In this document: positions 60,301-64,000 of the stretch, one piece after another | How positions within the stretch are numbered: position 1 is the first letter of the stretch | Layout of the letters: each line of letters starts with the position of its first letter | Notes under the pieces: model-generated | The model's input: only the letters and a program-made list of their open reading frames with translations | What the model was told of the DNA's origin: nothing | Databases searched by the model: none | Position numbers and translations under genes: made by a program | Assembly: GCA_037957365.1 (NCBI GenBank) | Contig: JARHVA010003524.1 | Span: 620,001-684,000 of the forward strand | Source of the DNA: Torreya grandis | Taxonomy: Eukaryota > Streptophyta > Pinopsida > Cupressales > Taxaceae | Length of the DNA: 64,000 nucleotides | Direction: 5' to 3'

Positions 60301-61364
60301 AAATTTCTCTTCAAGCTAGGAACATGCATCACATCTCTCAACACCCATGTGTTGCCATTCTGCATCTTCAGCTGCACTTTACCTTTGCCAATTATTTTAC
60401 AAGGCTCATCATCCCCTAGATACACTATTACAAAATCTCCATGGATATAGTCACTAAAATATTCCTTATTAGGGGTAGCATGAAAAGATGCACCAAAATC
60501 TAACACCCAAGATTCTATATTATTATGGAGAGAGAATATTAAAGCATCTTGTGCAATACCTGCAACCTTGGCTTCTTCCTTTCCTAAGTGCTGATTGTCC
60601 TCCTTAGGCTTTGACCAGCAATCTCTGCTTATGTGCCCAATCTTTCCACAATTCCAGCATTGTGGCTTCCTGCCATTCCTAGATTTGGATCTTCCTCTCA
60701 CCTTAGACTTAGATCTTGATCTCCTCTTGCTCTTATCTTTCTGCCTTCCCATGCTCTCAAAACTTAAAGCATTCCCAGATGTCTCTTCTGTGCTTTTCCT
60801 ATGAATTTCCTCATTCAAGATAACACTAACAACATCCTCTACTTTCAAAATATTTGATGCAGATGCAGTATTACTAACTGCCATTACTAAGCCATGCCAG
60901 CTTTCAGGCAAAGAACATAATATTAAAAGAGCTTTTATTTCATCATCAAACACTATATTTACTAAACTTAATTGATTCACAATTCCATTGAAATCATTCA
61001 GATGAGTAGAAACAGATCCACCTTCATTCATATGCAAATTAAATAACTGCTTCATAAGATATACCTTATTAGAAGCTGAGGGTTTTTCATACAAATTTGC
61101 TAAAGTAGTCATCAACTCTATTGTAGACTTTGCCTGTGATAAATTAGATATCACAGTAGATGCTAGACTCAGTCTTATAGACCCCAGAGCCTTTCTGTCA
61201 AGAACTTCCCATTCTTCATCATCCATGTCTTTGGGCTTCTTTGCAACCCTGCCTAACGGTAAGTAGAGATCTTTCTGATATAGATAATCCTCTATCTGCA
61301 TTCTCCAATGTTGATAATTTTTGCCATTGAACTTCTCCATTCTCAGTTTACTTTCATTTGCCAT
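57306..61364 (-). pseudogene. gag-pol polyprotein of copia H, five in-frame stops
   Basis: One frame of 1353 codons with no frameshift. Gag starts MANESKLRMEKFNGKNY and has a zinc knuckle CWNCGKIGHISRDC near 60640. The protease site reads LDFGAS instead of LDSGAS (Phe codon 60495-60497), which would inactivate it. The integrase zinc region ends CEHCVFGK; the core lies between 59652 and 59990. RT has an intact YVDD (58250-58265 area, LLYVDDMLVTG). RNase H contains STTEAEYIAATEA. Stops: TAG 59994-59996, TAG 59886-59888, TAG 59649-59651, TAA 59223-59225, TGA 57438-57440. The natural end is TGA at 57306-57308. Four of the stops are explained by single C-to-T changes in Gln, Arg or similar codons. 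The longest open parts are 456 and 590 codons. Confidence 0.92.
58998..59140 (-). repeat. heptapeptide-coding 21-bp tandem repeat in the pol linker of H
   Basis: Boxes related to GACGTCGG start at 58998, 59029, 59049, 59070, 59091, 59112 and 59133, with steps 31, 20, 21, 21, 21 and 21 bp. On the minus strand the 21-bp units encode heptads such as VGKTEIS, VSHTETD and IGRTSTD, forming a Thr/Ser/Gly-rich linker between integrase and RT. The box sequence and the 20-21/31 spacing are shared with the U3 array of the LTR. Confidence 0.75.
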
Positions 61365-61460
61365 TGTTTCTCACACTCAAATAGAAATCCCTGCAAAAAC
61401 CCCTGTGAGAACCTGTAATCAATACGCACTACACAGATCTGAACCACCTATTAGTGAACC

Positions 61461-61477
61461 TGATCTCTGATACCACT
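61461..61477 (-). other. primer binding site of H, tRNA-Met type
   Basis: The plus strand tgatctctgatacca, followed by ct, gives AGTGGTATCAGAGATCA on the minus strand, next to the 5' LTR. TGGTATCAGAG matches initiator tRNA-Met. Confidence 0.85.
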
Positions 61478-61805
61478 TTTTGGGGATCAACCAACAATAG
61501 ATTACGCTTATGAAAGCAATAAACATGGAATTAAATTAGATAGACAAGTAACTAGAATGATAAATAGCAAGAACAAGAGATACAAGAAACCACCCTGAAA
61601 ACTTGTATTAAACTCTTTACAGAAGGAATACAATTGAAGAAACTTCTTTCTTCCACACCTCTCTCAGATGTATAGATCTCTCACTAGATCTCTATCCCTC
61701 ATGAGCTCTCTCTCTCTCAAGAACAATCAACTCCAACAACCTGGATTGATTCAACTCTGTACTGTTCTTCAACATACCAATACAATAAGCTAAGAAGATC
61801 TAATT

Positions 61806-61815
61806 CTAAATATAG
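61806..61815 (-). promoter_or_regulatory. TATA box of the H promoter (5' LTR)
   Basis: The minus strand reads CTATATTTAG, about 350 bp from the U3 start. This would drive the full-length transcript. Confidence 0.6.
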
Positions 61816-61986
61816 AATTAGGAGACTTGAGCATGCACTTACAACCAACAGTTAAGCCTCTTGAACAAGGGCTCTAAAAATAATCTTACTAATAATAAAG
61901 ATGTGAACTTAAGACTACAACTTAAACTCATCATGCAAACACTCGGTTCTGTCCTCAGAAATAGCATTTTGGATGCACAGGTAACC

Positions 61987-62097
61987 GACGCCGATTCTTG
62001 CCTGCTTGCCTGTGACCGACGTCAGCCGATCCACTACGGATGCCGGTGTCTCTTCAACTGCACCTGACTGACGTTGGTCGCTCCTGACTGATGTCGG
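61987..62097 (-). promoter_or_regulatory. U3 box array, 5' LTR of H
   Basis: Five boxes with the same spacing as in the 3' LTR, about 170 to 280 bp upstream of the TATA box in element sense. Box sequences differ between LTRs by transitions at CpG-like positions, but the spacing is unchanged. Confidence 0.5.
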
Positions 62098-62164
62098 TGA
62101 CTGTGTAGACCTGAAACTGTCAAATGTGCTCATATGTGAAGCTTTTAGGCTCCACACCTTAACA

Positions 62165-62169
62165 AGCTA
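62165..62169. repeat. target-site duplication of H, right copy (agcta)
   Basis: Identical to 56540-56544. Confidence 0.9.
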
Positions 62170-63100
62170 GGTGATCCATAATCCAATCTAGATTATGATA
62201 CTTCACACTTTGGTAACATTTGGCTAATACATCAATGTAGAAACACAAATGATCTTCTACTAAGGGGTTTTTTTCTAGGCTAGAAGTTAGTTTAAAGACA
62301 ATGGGCTTGTTCAACTGAGATATTCCTTTGGTTTCCCATGCCATATGAATAGTCTTGGCCTAAGGTCTCTCGTAAGCTTTAGGATTTTTAGGAAATTTAG
62401 CAATATGAAATGCATTATGGGTGTTGTATTCTTTAAGACCTTTGTCATTAATATATAAATGGTTGGAAATTTCTAGTGGAGGCATGGATAAGGTGGAGGC
62501 GAAGATGTCTAGGTCAATGTAGTTAGCTTATGGGCCTAATTCAATAGTCGTTCCCTTTTCAAAATTTTCTCCTTCTAATTTAGGTATAAGATTCATACCA
62601 AACTAATAATTTTAAATTTTTATACTTGCCCTCAAGGTGTTTACAATACTGATATGGCTGAAAATTAGTAAATATATTCACTTCAATAGGTATATGCAAT
62701 GTAGAAGGTATAACCCTAATTTCATGGATCTATGGTCATCCCAATAACAAATTTTAAGATAGTTCCAGGTCTAAAACATGTCATAAAATATCATGAGTCA
62801 ATGGCCCAATGACCAATGGTAGGTTAAAGGTACCTTGGGATTCATGTTCTTCATTATCATATAAATTTATAATAATGGCATCTAGTTTCAAGTCAGCTAC
62901 TATATATCTAAAATGTTTGGCCAAATTTAGAGATAAAATGTTGAGACTTGAACCATTATCTATAAAAACATGTTTAACTCTATGGTTCATTATACCAAAT
63001 TTAATGTACAATAGGTTATTATGTATAGGATGAAAATAAGATATATCACTTTGGTCAAAGGTGAGATGTTAGCCAGGGGCCAAGTGTCTTACCATGACTT
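62170..63100 (-). pseudogene. gypsy D protease and downstream linker
   Basis: Minus strand. The open stretch 62781-63011 is a retropepsin with active-site peptide FIDNGSSLNIL: Asp kept, the usual D-D/S-G-S varied to D-N-G-S. The following strands lead to GPLTHDIL. Down to 62170 the sequence is the protease-RT linker (open stretch 62159-62344, ending in H). The same linker continues at 56539 on the far side of H, which places the H insertion between protease and RT. Confidence 0.75.
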
Positions 63101-64000
63101 AAAATTTGTCTAGAGTGATATCATTTGGCATAAGGGATTGGTTCAAATACTCATTCAAGATGGATTTATGGATGGAAAACATGTGTAATAAACCCATGAT
63201 GAGATGTGTGCAGGTGTCTTTTTTAGTTGTTCCACATATCAAAGGCCTTCCCTTTAGTTTTTTTCATTGGTTTATTTCTAATAGGTATAGAAGGTTAATT
63301 AGGATTGTTTCTAGTATTTGTCTATGATCATTTGATGGTGACCTTGGCTTATCAAGTTACAATTGTGAAATATCAATTTGGAACTTAGTTTTGGTAGGTA
63401 ATTAGGTAGGGAACCTTAGAATGATGCTTCTCAGATGGTATGGTGCATGATTATCAACATGGACCGTAGAAGATCATCAACATAGGGATTTGGTTGGTAT
63501 TATCCAAAAAATAGGCATTATTATATGAAGTTCTAGGTCTATTTTTAGTTAGTCTAGGGCTAATAGTGATGGTGGAAACATGACTACCTAAAACATGTCC
63601 TAAAATATTTTTATATGTATACACAACAACATGATAACCTCCTTAGTTGGTTTAATCATTTACCCTTGGTTCCAACCTTTATGTTGTTGTTGTTGTGGCT
63701 GGCATTTTTATTACTAATTTATGGTGTTCTTTGCCACTATTGTTAATATTGCTACTGATTTTTGTTATTGTTAAGTTAGGGAAATGGATTTTGATAGATA
63801 CCCAAGTTGTGATTATTCATAGGAGCATGGGTGTCTCTTTATATCTCTCCATTTTCCAACATGTTCTCAATCAGATGTCTAAGTTGGATACACCTTCTTA
63901 TGAAATGTCCTCTAACATAATGGTACTAATAAAATTCATGTTTCTTGTACCAATTAGGAAAATGAATCCCTTAAAGAAATAGATTCAGTATTAGCCAACT
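63101..64000 (-). pseudogene. gypsy D gag C-terminal part, cut by window edge
   Basis: Minus strand. At about 63870-63960 the peptide YHYVRGHFIRRCIQLRHLIE has the H-x4-H-x4-C pattern with a following L..LI. seen in gag of Tat-like elements. The first Cys is replaced near a stop. The stretch 63101-63860 should be the gag-protease linker and shows no clear domain. The 95-codon plus-strand open stretch at 63695-63982 is the shadow of this region. Confidence 0.55.

Larger units (their letters stand above)
56545..62164 (-). mobile_element. copia element H, nearly complete, inserted in D
   Basis: A 5620-bp element with LTRs of 689 and 687 bp (TG...CA), a perfect 5-bp target duplication, a tRNA-Met primer site, a polypurine tract and a full-length gag-pol frame on the minus strand. 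Domain order gag, zinc knuckle, protease, integrase, RT, RNase H is that of Ty1/copia, with motifs like the TNT1-94 type. The two LTRs differ at about 40 of 687 positions, about 32 of them transitions, plus a 2-bp CT-repeat length difference (hand count). It is GC-richer and retains more CpG than its host DNA, as expected for a younger insertion. Confidence 0.95.
61478..62164 (-). repeat. 5' LTR of element H
   Basis: Pairs with 56545-57233. The inner end reads ttttgggg where the other copy has tgttgggg. The box array is at 61987, 62018, 62039, 62070 and 62090 with identical 31-21-31-20 spacing. Confidence 0.95.
38354..64000 (-). mobile_element. gypsy element D (Tat-like), right end outside the window
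   Basis: D reads on the minus strand. Left to right it has the 3' LTR (38354-39276), polypurine tract, a long 3' untranslated region with tandem repeats, pol (52406-56539 and 62170-63100) and the end of gag (about 63870-63960). The 5' LTR must lie past 64000. Two younger elements sit inside it: G in the 3' untranslated region and H between protease and RT. Without them the visible part is about 10.3 kb. Domain order protease-RT-RNase H-integrase is that of Ty3/gypsy. The protease and integrase motifs resemble the Tat group. Confidence 0.8.

Noticed and set aside
57520..60804. Plus-strand ORFs of 60-95 codons across element H
   Set aside because: They are antisense shadows of the conserved minus-strand gag-pol frame.
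1..64000. tRNA, rRNA, CRISPR, bacterial operon or organelle genes
   Set aside because: No cloverleaf, rRNA motif, regular spacer array or organelle gene was noticed. The tRNA-like words found are all retrotransposon primer sites.

Overview
This window is intergenic plant nuclear DNA made almost wholly of nested, decayed LTR retrotransposons. I found no intact host gene, rRNA, tRNA or CRISPR array. Very AT-rich sequence, old insertions that keep both LTRs, and Ty1/copia plus Ty3/gypsy elements piled inside each other suggest a large, slowly purged seed-plant genome. A gymnosperm such as a conifer is my guess, not something the sequence proves.

Layout, left to right. 1-4450: an unidentified plus-strand coding relic, then nothing recognisable. 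4450-4860: degenerate repeats. 5015-6064: an LTR (J) related to the LTR of element D. 6065 to about 9600: a truncated minus-strand copia (I) with gag/protease relics, a tRNA-Met primer site and part of its LTR. About 9600-12032 and 32283-35740: an old minus-strand gypsy (E) with integrase, RNase H and RT relics. E is split by element A. 12033-32282: A, a minus-strand gypsy with two 1.2-kb LTRs, gag, and an antisense relic of a plant-mobile-domain (PMD) gene. A contains B (13852-24823, minus strand, gag plus protease end, no pol seen). B contains C (18158-20785, plus strand, a 2.6-kb gag/protease element).

35741-38353: F, a plus-strand element inserted in the RT of E. Its 5' LTR and primer site are followed directly by an intron-free relic of the cohesin-associated gene PDS5. 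38354 to beyond 64000: D, a minus-strand Tat-like gypsy inserted in F. D contains G (40691-50389, a plus-strand SIRE-like copia with 2.9-kb LTRs) and H (56545-62164, a minus-strand copia with perfect 5-bp target duplications). H is the youngest large element and the only one with near-complete coding capacity. One reading frame runs through its whole gag-pol, broken by five in-frame stops and no frameshift.

LTR divergence counted by eye agrees with the nesting: A about 17%, B about 12%, C about 5%; G about 14%, H about 6%. The observations most worth pursuing are the PDS5 capture in F, the antisense PMD gene in A, and a 20/21/31-bp spaced box array present in both the U3 region and the pol linker of H. 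All hand counts are approximate.
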